From the NCBI GenBank assembly GCA_019918135.1, contig WBZZ01006950.1, positions 132,501-196,500 on the forward strand: DNA of 64,000 nucleotides, given 5' to 3'. Under the pieces are notes generated by a model. The model was not told the origin of the DNA and made no database searches. It worked only from the letters and a program-made list of their open reading frames with translations. Of this stretch, positions 52,342 through 61,973 are shown piece by piece. Source of the DNA: Paulinella micropora (taxonomy: Eukaryota > Cercozoa > Imbricatea > Euglyphida > Paulinellidae). A program made the translations under genes and the position numbers. Each line of letters begins with the position of its first letter. Positions within the stretch are counted from its first letter, which is position 1.

Positions 52342-55300
52342 CTGGAGGGGGAAGAAGAGAGGAAGGAGAAGACTGTGAAGTTTAACCCTAAAGTCACAGT
52401 GCTTTCTAATGCTGTTGTGCAGACTGGGCCAACGCTTCCTCTATGTGAAAACAAAGATGTGGGTACACAGAGACTGCAGCCCCAAGGTAGTCTCATACCC
52501 GTTCATACAGCACGGTTACCAATGATAACTGATGCAAATAGGAAGGCGAGACTTGCGATGGAGGCGAGGAGGCCAATGGCAGACGTATCGCCTCGGCCAA
52601 GCAAACAACCACGAACAGACTCAATGTCTACGGTCGCGGCGGGTGGCGAGCAAAACGACAATGTGTGTACTCAAGTACCACAAGACAATGTCGCTCACAT
52701 AGTAAACGCACCAGTACCGCAGAATAATAAAAATGTTAATGAGGTGAAGCAGGAGGAGAAGAAGGAGGAGTTGAAAAACTTAGAGACAAGACTCCAAAAT
52801 TTGGAACGTAAAGTTCTTGTTCTCGCAGCCAATATACACAGGCCCGATGCTCTGTGTTATACGGAACTTTATTGTGAAACATTGAAGACAATATTAAAAG
52901 TTGGTAATGATACGATGGCGAATATTAATATTGTCGGCCGGAAGTTTTTTAATCGATACCGGGACTGGGTGGACGGAAATATGAAAAAGTCAACGGGCAC
53001 TCTCAAAGGAGTGAGCAGCCGGACGGATATCACGGGAATCATCACACTGACCTTTAAATTGAAATCCGCACGAGTATACCGTATGGACCTCTATGTCGTC
53101 CCCGGTTACCACGGGTCAATATTACTATCGTATGACCAATTGGCTACGATGGGGGCTGTGATTGATTGCGCCGCACGGCGAGTGATATATGGAGTAAAAA
53201 GAGGAGAAGAGAACGATATTGATCCCTTCAACGCTACTGACTCTTATGAGGCTTATGAGCTGAGTCTAGCGACGGATCACAAAAAGATGGCCATCGCACA
53301 TGAGGCACTTGAGGTGTACGTTCACCCCCAGGTCGTAAGACCGGATGAACTGTCCTGGACCGACAATTGGGAATCCCAAGTGTGCACTGTCACAGTTCCG
53401 ACATCCCATTGGGACAAAAAGTCTATTGATGACTTAATCGAGAAGCGAAAGGAGGAGATTATATGTGTCGCACAAAGAAGCCCGTCGTTGGCGAGATTCG
53501 CGGAAGGAGTAGGAACAGATGTCCATATTACTAACGGATACTGTTTCCATGCGAAAGTAGGAGAAGAAAAAAGGGAGGCGTTTGTACCAAGGAGAACGGG
53601 GCGAATCCCGGATACTCCACCAGAAACTATTAAAAGTTTTATTACTGATTTCTGGGGTGACGAGCCGACGTGGCCGCGTTCACTGTCTGAAGTGAAGAAA
53701 TGCTTACGGACTTTATTCGAAAATAATAAGCCGTATACTATTATCCTGCCATATAATGAGAAGGCGATATGGGCGCAGGAAATAAGGGACCGGCTTATTG
53801 ATCATCCTATACCGGTACCCTCTCGCAAGCAACAGCTAGTGGTGGCTTGTCGTATGGGAACTCGTGAGCAGAGCAGTGCATACAAGCGGAAGCTCAGAGA
53901 CCTCGACAAGTTGAAATTGATACCGCAAGCATTCACATGCTTTGATGGTTTTTACACCCGTAAAGCTCCTTTGCAATACGCGAGACTCATTGACATGCTG
54001 GTGGAGCTCGGTAAAGATGATGAGCCGGACACGGTCACGTATGAAAAGACGGGCCTAGATGATGTCTCGGAAGAGGACTTAGGCTTGGAGGAGGACAGAG
54101 AACCCCTCAAGCAGCATAAGCAGATGTCTGATGAAGATTTTCAAGAGGCGGCGCGGAAAATATTGGAAGAAGGAGTAGGCACGGAGAAGGAGAAGGAGCT
54201 TTTAAAAGCCAAATTAGAGGCGAACAAGGAAATCTTTGACCCTCCACATGCAGGTGGTGTCAAGCCTGAAGATTTCACTGCGGTTATTTACAAAATACCG
54301 GGTGCGGAGCCGTCACCGGCACCACGAAGGGCGAATTTGAGTATACATGAGGCGAAGATAGCGGAGGAGCTAGCAAGACAGCTGCTCAATGAGGACTTTA
54401 TTGAGAGATCAACATCCTCAATAGTCTCACAACCGAGAATAGTGCCGAAGCCAGGAGGAGAATGGCGCCTGACAGTTAACTATGCTCGTGTTAACAAGGT
54501 GCTGGAGGAAGAGAGAAATCCTCTCCCGACATTAGAAGAAGGAAGGAGAGTACTGCGGAATGCAAAATTCTATTCGGTCATTGACCTTAAGAATGGCTTC
54601 TGGCAGATACCACTGGAGGAAAAGTCCAGATGGCTGACGGCGTTTGTGGTGGGTATGGAAATATATCAATGGAAAGTGCTTCCGATGGGCCTCAAGCAAG
54701 CCCCAGGACTTTTCCAGAAGGCGATGCAGAAGATGTTGAGCAGTCAGTACGATGATTTGTCTGACGGTGGCTTTATGAGAAGGCGGGGACAGAAGGCGGG
54801 AGAATATGCATTTTGCTATATCGATGACATTATCGTATACTCTAACACAATGGAGGAGCATATCGATCATTTGTCCGATATATTCAGGCGCATCGGAGCT
54901 TTTGGCCTGAAGTGCAATCTAAAGAAGTGTCAACTTGCCAAGACGAGTGTGACATACTTAGGGTACGAGATCTCCCATAATCGAGTCTCGATATCCAAAG
55001 AGAAGAGGGAGGAGATTATGAATCGACCGATACCGAAGAACCGCACTGAATTGCACTCATTCCTTGCGATGGCGCAATACTATAGCCAGTTTATACCCGA
55101 TTGGGGTGCAACACGGGCTAAAGTGGAGAAAATGATAGATTTTGGAGACTTTGAGAAGTGGGACGAAGAGGCTTTGCAAGCGTTTCATGCGCTCAAAGAT
55201 CTCATTTACAAAGACCCGAAAGACGGAGGACTGGTGTTAACGATGCCCGACTTTACGAATCAATTCGTAGTCGATACAGACGCATCTAAGTTTGCGATTG

Positions 55301-56951
55301 GGGCTGTATTACAACAAGAGGATGAGGAGAAGAAATTACGCCCAATCATGTTTATTAGTAGGAAGTTGTGTGCGGCGGAGAGAAACTATTGCACAAGGCA
55401 AAGAGAGGCGTTGGCGGTAGTATGGGCCCTCAAGAGGCTCAGAGAGTATTTGTGGGGAGGACCTCAATTTACTGTCAGAACTGATCATCATAACCTGTTA
55501 TGGTTGATGAATCATGAACAGACGGGACGGCTGGCGCGGTGGCAAGCGTTCTTGTCTTGTTTCGATTTTACAATGGTCCATCTACCGGGAAAGCGAAATG
55601 TGGTCGCTGATAGCCTCTCTAGGCTAGAGTTTAACTCAGAAGTATCGGCGTTGGTGTCCACGGTGGAGATGGAAGACTTGTCCACTGACAAGGTGTATGA
55701 GGTCAGCCACATTGAGGCGATGGAGATGGCGAGTGGAGTCCGATATGACCGCACAGGTCTACGGTACAGTCCACAAGGCCCGGATCACGGGATATGTTGT
55801 GAGCTACATACCCAGGAGGACGCTGAGTGGTCCTATGAGGTATATGAGAATGCGAAGGCGAACATAAGAGAGGAAGAGGAGACGCAGGAAGTTTATGCGG
55901 AGCCTCCTCAAGAGCGGAGAAGTGACCTAGACGATGACCCGGAAAGAATCGGGGTACGGCTAGAAGATGGTACTATCCATATAGCCTCGCCTACCGCATG
56001 GAGGCAACAACAGGCTCAAGATCCGGAGTTTAAAGAACTGATACAGTTATATCAGAACCCGGATGAGCTACGGATGACGAAAGCGATCAAAGATCAGATG
56101 AAGGAGATGGGATGGAGAGATGGTCTACTGTGGTACAAGGGCCTTCACGGTCGCTATGCGTCACAGCCGGACAAATGGACCCTTTGGGTACCGGAGAGTC
56201 TGAGACGATTTATATTTGTCGCAGCCCACAATTGCCCACTTTTGGCGCATCCGGGTCGACAACGAACTCATATGTTCGTAGCGAGGCGATTCTGGTGGAA
56301 GAAGATGAAGGAGGAGATAGATCAGGCGGTGGATGCATGCATCCCGTGCAAGATAAACAAAACACCACTGAAGGCAAATTTCGGCCTGATTGGCGAATTT
56401 CCTCTTCATGCGGGGATGTTTGAGTTTATACACATTGATCATGTGGGACCTTTCCCAGAATCGAAGGATGGTTACAAATACCTCCTTACGGCTATTGACA
56501 GAGCCACCAACTATGTGTGGATCATCCCTGTCAAAGACGTTACCGGCAAGACGACGGCCGAGGCGCTGATCGATAGGATCATCTCACAGATCGGTGTACC
56601 AAGAAAGATATGTTCTGATCGAGGCTCGGACTTTAATAACGAGGTCATCGACAAACTATCTAAGCATTACGGGATGAAATGGCAATATGTTACTGCCTAT
56701 AACCCGCGAGCAAATGGGAAAATCGAGCGGGTACACAGACCTCTCAAAGCCTCGCTAAAGATGTATTGCACTAAGAAGGAGAATCAAAGAACATGGGTCG
56801 AGGCAGCACCATCATTTGCGTTTGCAATGAACTGTCTACCCTCTACGGCGTTAGGAGGCTCGAAGAGCTCAATCTCGCCATATCAGTTAGTATATGGGCG
56901 TGAGCCTGATATCCCGACTTCGCTCCTTCACCCAAAAGACACTTGGGCGGA
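52342..56951 (+). CDS. pol: Pol polyprotein: protease, RT, RNase H, integrase
   Basis: Same frame as gag and separated from it by one UGA followed by CUG, a context known for stop-codon read-through in some retroviruses and retroelements; there is no frameshift. Domains in order: retropepsin-like region (weak DTM in place of DTG/DSG; ILLSYDQLATMGAVID later), RT with FYSVIDLKNGFWQI, LPMGLKQAPGLFQ and the active site YIDDIIVYSN, RNase H with FVVDTDASKFAIGAVL and RTDHHNLLWLMN, integrase HHCC and DDE core. Order RT-RNaseH-INT is that of Ty3/gypsy. It ends at the junction with GC-rich DNA; the frame runs on for about 35 unrelated codons to 57,057. Confidence 0.9.
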
Positions 56952-56960
56952 GTCGAAGCG
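56940..56960. other. Retroelement/GC-rich junction with CGGA overlap
   Basis: Pol sequence matches the uninterrupted copy up to ACTTGGGCGGA and then stops. The other piece, at 1,770 on the minus strand, begins CGGATGCGGATGAG. The uninterrupted copy at about 25,470 reads TTGGGCGGATGCGG, so CGGA is present in both pieces. Confidence 0.85.
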
Positions 56961-57059
56961 AATCGTGTGCTCTTCCAGGACGAAGTCGGCGGAGCCTTCG
57001 TCGGCTAGGTGGCCGGAGCAGGAACAGGAGGGGCTCAGGGGTTCGCGCTGCGCGTAGCT
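56952..57059 (-). pseudogene. N-terminal gene fragment at the junction
   Basis: ATG at 57,059 opens about 36 plausible residues (MRSYAQREPLSPSCSCSGH, then DFVLEEHTIRFD) and then reads into the retroelement. It may be a GC-block gene cut at the junction, or a chance open frame. Unknown product. Confidence 0.3.
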
Positions 57060-57208
57060 CCTCATCGTGGCCCGCTGGGTGCTGGCGTTCTGTGGTAGTA
57101 CCCTGCCGCCGACCCAAGGGGCCACGGGGGGTGGGTCGTGGGCGGGTGGGGGGGGCGTCGGGGGCGAGGGGGGGGGCCTACGTAGCGCCCGCGGGTGCCC
57201 CCCGGGGC

Positions 57209-57742
57209 CTACGTAGCGCCCGCAGGGGGGAGGGGCGCCGCCGGTCGGCAGCCCCCCGTCGCCCCTCCCCCGGGCTGCGCCTGCGCTGGCCGTAGGCCGG
57301 CGCTCCAGCTCTGGAGTTGCAGGAGACACTGTGGACGGTGCTCGCCGCCCGCAAGCGCCGGTGGCGGCCGGCGGTGCTCGGCATCCGCCGCGGGCGGGGT
57401 GCCGCCGCCGGGCCCGACACGATCGTCGGCGCCCGCTTCCGTGTCAGCGCCCGCTTCCGTGTCAGCGTCCGCTTCCTCAGGGTCGGTCTCTGTCTCCGGG
57501 TCGGTCTCTGTCTCGGAGTCCGCCGCCTGACGGGCGTGGCGCCCGCACAGCCCGGGCGTGGCGGCCCCGGCGCGCCGGAAGAGGCTTCTCCGTGCGCAGG
57601 GCTGGCAGGCCGGCACCCAGGCCGTCCAGCGCCGGCCGTGCCCCGGCCTGTACCTGCCCAGCAGCGGTCCGCGGCGCCACCCCTGGAAACTGTACTTGAC
57701 CGTGCCCCGGCGCCGGGCAGAACGCGCGGCGGAGGGTGCCAT
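57209..57742 (-). CDS. Unknown protein with Cys/His element and acidic tail
   Basis: 177 residues from ATG at 57,742; upstream codons in the frame are Pro/Arg-rich spacer translation. N-terminus is basic (APSAARSARRRGTVKYSFQG), then WTAWVPACQPCARRSLF with a second CGRH about 17 residues later, so a C-x2-C...C-x2-H zinc site is possible. Then a long acidic Thr/Glu/Asp repeat (ETETDPETETDPEEADADTE). It is divergent from the RPB5-like gene with a 280-base shared promoter region. Family not recognised. Confidence 0.5.
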   Translation of the reverse strand: MAPSAARSARRRGTVKYSFQGWRRGPLLGRYRPGHGRRWTAWVPACQPCARRSLFRRAGAATPGLCGRHARQAADSETETDPETETDPEEADADTEAGADTEAGADDRVGPGGGTPPAADAEHRRPPPALAGGEHRPQCLLQLQSWSAGLRPAQAQPGGGATGGCRPAAPLPPAGAT

Positions 57743-58023
57743 ACTAGCAGGGGCTTTCTGCCCCCCGGCCGCGTGTACGGCGGGGCTGAGCTGGCCCGGC
57801 CCGCCCCCCGCGCGCGCCCGGGGGGGAGGCGGCGGCGCCCCGCCCCGGGCGCGGCGCCACGCCCGTGCCCGGGGCCCAGGGGGGGAAGGCTGGCAGGAGG
57901 AGGGGGGGGAGTCGTCGGGGCGGAGGGGGGGGGCCCCCCCGACGAAACCTGTCTCCTCCCCCCGCCCCCGCGCACGCCGGCTCTCCCGGGGGCAGGGGGG
58001 CCGCCCGCCCCCGGCCGGCAGAA
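57743..58023. promoter_or_regulatory. Divergent promoter region
   Basis: GC-rich region between two divergent genes with several G runs. No TATA-like element seen. Confidence 0.35.
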
Positions 58024-58839
58024 ATGCTGAGCGTGGACGACTGCCTAGCGGCCAGGCCGGGGGCCCGCTCCCGCGCTGCCCGCATCCCGCGCCAGCACGC
58101 CTGCCCCGACTGCCAGGGCAGCGAACTCGTGTGCGTGAACGGCTCTGCGTGTGACTGTGGGTGGCTGGGCTCCGTCGTAGCCGAGCACCTGACGAGGCTG
58201 CTGGTGCAGCGCGGCTACGCCCGGCGGCTGTCGCACCCACGGGACGTAGTGGGTGAGTGGCTGCCGTTCCTGCCCCCGGGCGCGGCGGCCCAGCCGCTCC
58301 CCCCGCTGTCGGTGTGCTGGGGCAGGGCACAGGATCCGGGGGGGGCTTCCCTCAGCAGCGCGACGGCCGAGGCCTGGCTGCAGGACCTGGAGGACCGGCA
58401 CGGGGCGGGCCCCCGCACCGTCTGGCTCTTCCACCGCAAGCGGCTGCAGCCCGTGGCCAAGCTGCTGGCGGGCCGCGCGCGCGGCCTGGGCTGGTCCGTG
58501 GAGTTCTGGACCGAGGACGAACTGCTGTTCCCGCCCGACACGCACGGCCCGTACTTCGCGGAGCACCGGGTGCTGGCCCCGGAGGAGGTGAGCGAGCTGG
58601 CCAGGACCTACTCGGTGCTGCCCCAGGAGCAGTTCCCCGTCCTGCACAGCGGCGACCCCGCTGCTCGCTGGTGGGGCGTGCGGCCCGGCGACATTGTGCG
58701 CGTGTCTTCGTGGCTGGACGGGGGAGAGCAGCCTACCTACCGCCGGTGCGGGCCCCTGGGCGCCGAACAGTTCCGGCGCGACAGCATCGTCCCCAAGAAG
58801 CCGAGGCAGGTCGATCGCCAGGGCCGCTACACCACTTGA
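58024..58839 (+). CDS. RPB5-like RNA polymerase subunit with N-terminal zinc ribbon
   Basis: 271 residues, intronless. The C-terminal half is a clear RPB5/RpoH domain: LFPPDTHGPYFAEHRVLAPE, then EVSELARTYSVLPQEQFPV, GDPAARWWGVRPGDIVRV and PTYRRC, which match the conserved H-x-V-L-[ST]-P-E-E, the P..GDP.AR..G...G..V.I and the Y-R motifs. The middle (VAEHLTRLLVQRGYARRL, TVWLFHRKRLQPVAKLLA, then VEFWTEDELLF) fits the N-terminal jaw domain. Uniquely, residues 25-52 (HACPDCQGSELV, then ACDCGWLGSVVAE) look like a TFIIB/TFIIS zinc ribbon. RPB5 (usual length about 210) is shared by Pol I, II and III and also encoded by many nucleocytoplasmic large DNA viruses. It could be a host or a viral copy; the compact, intronless setting favours a viral one slightly. 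Confidence 0.85.
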   Translation: MLSVDDCLAARPGARSRAARIPRQHACPDCQGSELVCVNGSACDCGWLGSVVAEHLTRLLVQRGYARRLSHPRDVVGEWLPFLPPGAAAQPLPPLSVCWGRAQDPGGASLSSATAEAWLQDLEDRHGAGPRTVWLFHRKRLQPVAKLLAGRARGLGWSVEFWTEDELLFPPDTHGPYFAEHRVLAPEEVSELARTYSVLPQEQFPVLHSGDPAARWWGVRPGDIVRVSSWLDGGEQPTYRRCGPLGAEQFRRDSIVPKKPRQVDRQGRYTT

Positions 58840-59058
58840 GGGGGGGGGGGGGCGGGCCCCCCCCTCTCCCCCCCTCCCCCCGCCCCTTTTGCCTGCCACC
58901 CGCAACGGTTAGTGGGGGCTCTCCGCAGGTCCTCCGTCCGCCTCTCTTCTCCTTCGTAGCCCGGCCCGTGCTGCCGGCCGGCCACAAGGCAGGCAGCGGG
59001 TGCGGAGCCCAACTAACTGCCTCCCCCGCCTGGCTGTCAAAAACAGAACGGTGCCTTT

Positions 59059-59064
59059 AATAAA
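59059..59064 (+). terminator. Polyadenylation signal
   Basis: AATAAA in TTTAATAAAAAATAA, 220 bases after the RPB5-like stop codon. An AAACAGAACGGTG element is repeated on both sides (59,041 and about 59,100). Confidence 0.55.
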
Positions 59065-59116
59065 AAATAACTCTCGTAAGCCCTTCCTTCTACTTCCTAA
59101 AACAGAACGGTGGGTG

Positions 59117-59755
59117 CTAAGAGAAGATGTTGCCTAGCGCTAGGTCACGGATGGCCCTTCTGAGCGCGGGTACCTCCTGGGGCACTGCCTCCAGCCTCGC
59201 GATGACGTAGCCCCAGCTCTCCCTGCCTTCGACCCACCCGTCACCAGACCCGTCAAAGTCCTGATCCACAAAGTAGAAGAGCGCTGCCAGGGGGTGAGAA
59301 AAGGAGCCGTCCGCTCCCTCGTCGTCGTCGCTCTCGCACTCTTCCTCCCCCTTTGGCTCCAGGTCCCGCAGGATCTCCTGTGTGTCCCACTGGTCTGCCT
59401 CCCCGGTCCCAAAGTGGAGCAGGCACGCCATCACCTCAGCCAGGACCTTTTGCTGCCACTGGGCCTTGAGCCGGGCGAGATAGGCGGCCAGGTGTGGCTG
59501 TCGGTGCACCTCGGCGGTGGCGCGGGCAAACTTCATTTCGGCACGGGCCCGGCGACCAAAGACAGCTTTGCGCCGCTTGAGGGGTGGCGGGGGTGTGGAG
59601 GGGCGGGCGTCTGCGCCACGGCGCTTCTGGCCCACCGGCACCGGGGTGCCGGACGGGGCGTCGGCCAGTGCGCCGGCCAGCGTCCGCGCCGCCGCGGTCG
59701 GAGACGGAAGAGGGGTCGGGGGGAGCAAGTCGGCGGTACACGAGGGGGTAGACAT
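59117..59755 (-). CDS. Unknown protein with basic motif and EF-hand-like loop
   Basis: 212 residues from ATG at 59,755 (the frame upstream is Arg/Gly/Pro spacer translation). N-terminal Pro/Thr/Ala linker, then a bipartite basic motif (PPPPLKRRKAVFGRRARAEM), a possible nuclear signal. A helical region follows, then an acidic Glu/Asp stretch and DQDFDGSGDGWVEG, which resembles an EF-hand calcium loop except for its last position. It ends LALGNIFS. Convergent with the RPB5-like gene. Family not recognised. Confidence 0.55.
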   Translation of the reverse strand: MSTPSCTADLLPPTPLPSPTAAARTLAGALADAPSGTPVPVGQKRRGADARPSTPPPPLKRRKAVFGRRARAEMKFARATAEVHRQPHLAAYLARLKAQWQQKVLAEVMACLLHFGTGEADQWDTQEILRDLEPKGEEECESDDDEGADGSFSHPLAALFYFVDQDFDGSGDGWVEGRESWGYVIARLEAVPQEVPALRRAIRDLALGNIFS

Positions 59756-60144
59756 AGGCTCTGCCTCCAGCGAGCGGAATTGAATTCTGGCCGGGACGGG
59801 GGGAGCTGGCGTCCCCCCCCCCCCGGCGCAGCGTGCGTCGCGCGCCCTGCCTCGCGCGTCCGCCGCCGCGCTGGCGAGCGCCCCCCCCGTCCGGGGCCCA
59901 CGGGCGCGCGCGGGCGCCCGCCCCCCCCCCCCCCCTCGGGGGGGGGGCCCACGCGGCGCCGCCCGTGACACGCGGCGCCCCCGAGGGGGGCACGCTGCGC
60001 CGTTCGCTTTCCCCCTCTCCCCGGCCCCCCGCGGTGCGTGCGCGCCCTGGCGCAGGGAGGGTAGCGGACAGTGCGGGGGTACAGGCTACCCCACAAAGCA
60101 CGAGCGGCCGAAGCCGCCCAAGCCAGCACCGGCCGAAGCCGCTC
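59756..60144. other. GC-rich spacer with C/G runs
   Basis: Divergent intergenic region with C and G runs near 59,815 and 59,920-59,945. No gene. Confidence 0.5.
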
Positions 60145-60534
60145 ATGTCTAGCGCTGCCGGACTTAGCGACCTCGGCGCCGTCTCCGCCGAGGAGGACGT
60201 GCCACACTCGAGCTTCTGGGCCAGGTGCTTCCAAGCCGTGATAACCCACGAGCTGAAAAGTCGGAAGAAGCGGGGCCGCCTCGCGGCCTATGCCGGCCCG
60301 GGGACGCCCCCGAAGCGCCGGGCGTTTTCCCGGACCAGGTGGCCCCTGCGGCCAGTAAGTCAGTGCTCGGCCGGGCGGCCGTGGCTAACGGCCACCCGGT
60401 CGGGGCGGGAGCCCTCCTCGAGCCTGCTCTTGCCGTGGATCCCCCCTCCCCCGAAACAATACGAGCCCACGAGCACCGACAGCGCCACCGGCCAGTCGCG
60501 CCGCACGTGGCGGAGGTGCGGGTCTAGGTACTGA
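60145..60534 (+). CDS. Possible small basic protein
   Basis: ATG at 60,145 opens 129 residues. The first 70 look protein-like (MSSAAGLSDLGAVSAEED, FWARCFQAVITHELKSRKKR). The last part overlaps the minus-strand gene and is probably not real coding, so the true end is uncertain. Unknown function. Confidence 0.35.
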   Translation: MSSAAGLSDLGAVSAEEDVPHSSFWARCFQAVITHELKSRKKRGRLAAYAGPGTPPKRRAFSRTRWPLRPVSQCSAGRPWLTATRSGREPSSSLLLPWIPPPPKQYEPTSTDSATGQSRRTWRRCGSRY

Positions 60535-61505
60535 CGAAAGAAGCGGTGGAAGGGCTGCTGGCGGGCGTGCGCGGGCAGGCACAGCGCCCCCCGGCCCTCC
60601 GGCTGCTCTCCCGCCCCCGCGAGCTCCGTCACCTCGAAGCTCTGGGCAAATTACTCGGACCACTCGGCGGCGGCGGGGGCAGAGACGGGCACTCCGTCGT
60701 AGTTGGGGCGCACCCGAAAGGAGCGCAGGGCGTAGCGGGGCCCGGCCCGCTGTACCGCGGACGCTAGCACGTCGCATAGCCCGGACGCGGCGCTCGGCGG
60801 GGGAGGGGCCAGTGCGTCGAGGAGCAGCGCCGTGTCCGCCGGGTGCAGAGCCTGGCTGCCGGCGGTAGAGTGCGGGCCGGGCCCGTCGCCCGGCTCGAGG
60901 ACACGCAGCCGCACCGTGAGTTCGTGGCGCCGGCTCTGGCCCGTGAGGGAGTCTAGTTGGGTCGGCCAGAATTGTCCGTCGTACCACAGCCACAGCGCGT
61001 CCTGTGGCCTGCCCCAGCGCCAACATGGCGAACGAGCACTCGGAGCTTAGTTCGTCCTGCCTGCGCCGCGCCTCGTCGTGGGCCAGGCCGTGAAACACGG
61101 GCTCGAGCGCGCGGCGCACAGCCTCCGCTCCTGCCTGTCGCAGCAGCTCCAGGCAGCGACCGAGGTTGTCCTGCCCAAGCTGCAGGCGGGCCAGGCGCTG
61201 AGTGCCAGGGCCCGCCCCAGGGCGTTGTGCCGGAAGGCGCAGCCGCACCGCGGGGCGCTGCCGTGCGGCTTGGGCCCAGTGCAGCGGGGGTGGGCCCTGG
61301 TGGCCCGGTGCTGCAGCACGCCGGCAAAGAAGGCCACCAGCTTGTCCGTGGCGCTGGGGTCGGGCGCGCAGCCCGTCGACAGCGCGTGGCGCGAGCCCAC
61401 CGCCAGCATACAGTCCGCCACCGCGGCCGGGGTACACGAGGCCTGGGCGCCGATCGCCGCGGTGAGAGCCGCCTTGTTGAGGGACACTAGCCTGGCCGCC
61501 AGGAA
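60360..61505 (-). pseudogene. Unknown protein, read in several frames
   Basis: Protein-like stretches occur in order on the minus strand: SLNKAALTAAIGAQASCTPA, then LGQDNLGRCLELLRQAGAEA, ECSFAMLALGQ, then ADTALLLDALAPPPP and PRYALRSFRVRPNYDGVPV, and last FHRFFRQYLDPHLRHVRRDW followed by VALSVLVGSYCFGGGGIHG. This suggests a gene of about 380 codons with about two or three breaks or sequence errors. No family recognised. It converges with the gene ending near 60,534. Confidence 0.45.
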
Positions 61506-61973
61506 ACAGTCCTGCGGGCCGGGGCTTCCGCGCCCCTCGGGCCGTCCGGAGGGTTCGGTGCCGGGGGGGGGCTCGCCCGGCCACTCCGTCGGCCCCTTTC
61601 TTTTCGGTTGGTGTCAATAAAATTCAGGGTGTGGACTGTCTGTGTTTTATGATCCCGTGCGGCCGGGGGCCGGGGACGTCACCGGAAGAAGCTCCGTCTC
61701 GTCCGCGCGGCGGCGCTCTGCACCCGTCGCCCTTGACATGCGGCGCGCCCCAAGGAGCGGGACAAGAGAGAAGGGGATACCAGGGAGGAGAGGGGGGTCC
61801 TCCTCCCCTCCCTTCCTTCCTCCCCCCGCGGCACCCGCCCGCTCTCCCCAGACCGCCTGCCCCGTGCCGACACCTACCTGCCATCCCGTGGGAAGGAGAC
61901 GCTCCCGCCGGAACCCCACCCCGCGGGGAGGAGACGCTCGCGCCGGAGTTTTACCCCCGGGCCCTACGCACCC
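61506..61973. other. GC-rich spacer
   Basis: Holds a plus-strand AATAAA near 61,616 but no supported gene. Open frames are Pro/Arg/Ser-rich. Confidence 0.4.

Larger units (their letters stand above)
48877..56951 (+). mobile_element. Gypsy-type retroelement, 5' part
   Basis: 5' untranslated region, gag and most of pol of a Ty3/gypsy-type element. Its coding frames look whole up to 56,951, where it is cut by GC-rich DNA. The rest of the element is represented by the piece at 48-1,770. Near-identity to the 24.7-27.2 kb copy shows recent activity. No LTR recognised at the 5' side. The left limit is uncertain; it may coincide with the end of the 238-base repeat. Confidence 0.85.

Noticed and set aside
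56952-57000. Terminal inverted repeat of the GC-rich insertion
   Set aside because: The inward sequences at 56,952 and at 1,770 share only the first two bases or so; no inverted repeat is visible by eye.
57178-57975. Minus-strand 265-codon frame overlapping the 57.2-57.7 kb gene
   Set aside because: Arg/Thr repeats are the frame-shifted reading of the acidic Glu/Asp/Thr repeat; the other frame has Trp/Cys-containing folded-type sequence.
61615-61625. AATAAA near 61,616 as the end of a plus-strand gene
   Set aside because: No plus-strand gene ends shortly before it; the minus-strand gene starts next to it, so it is probably a chance match or belongs to an unseen transcript.
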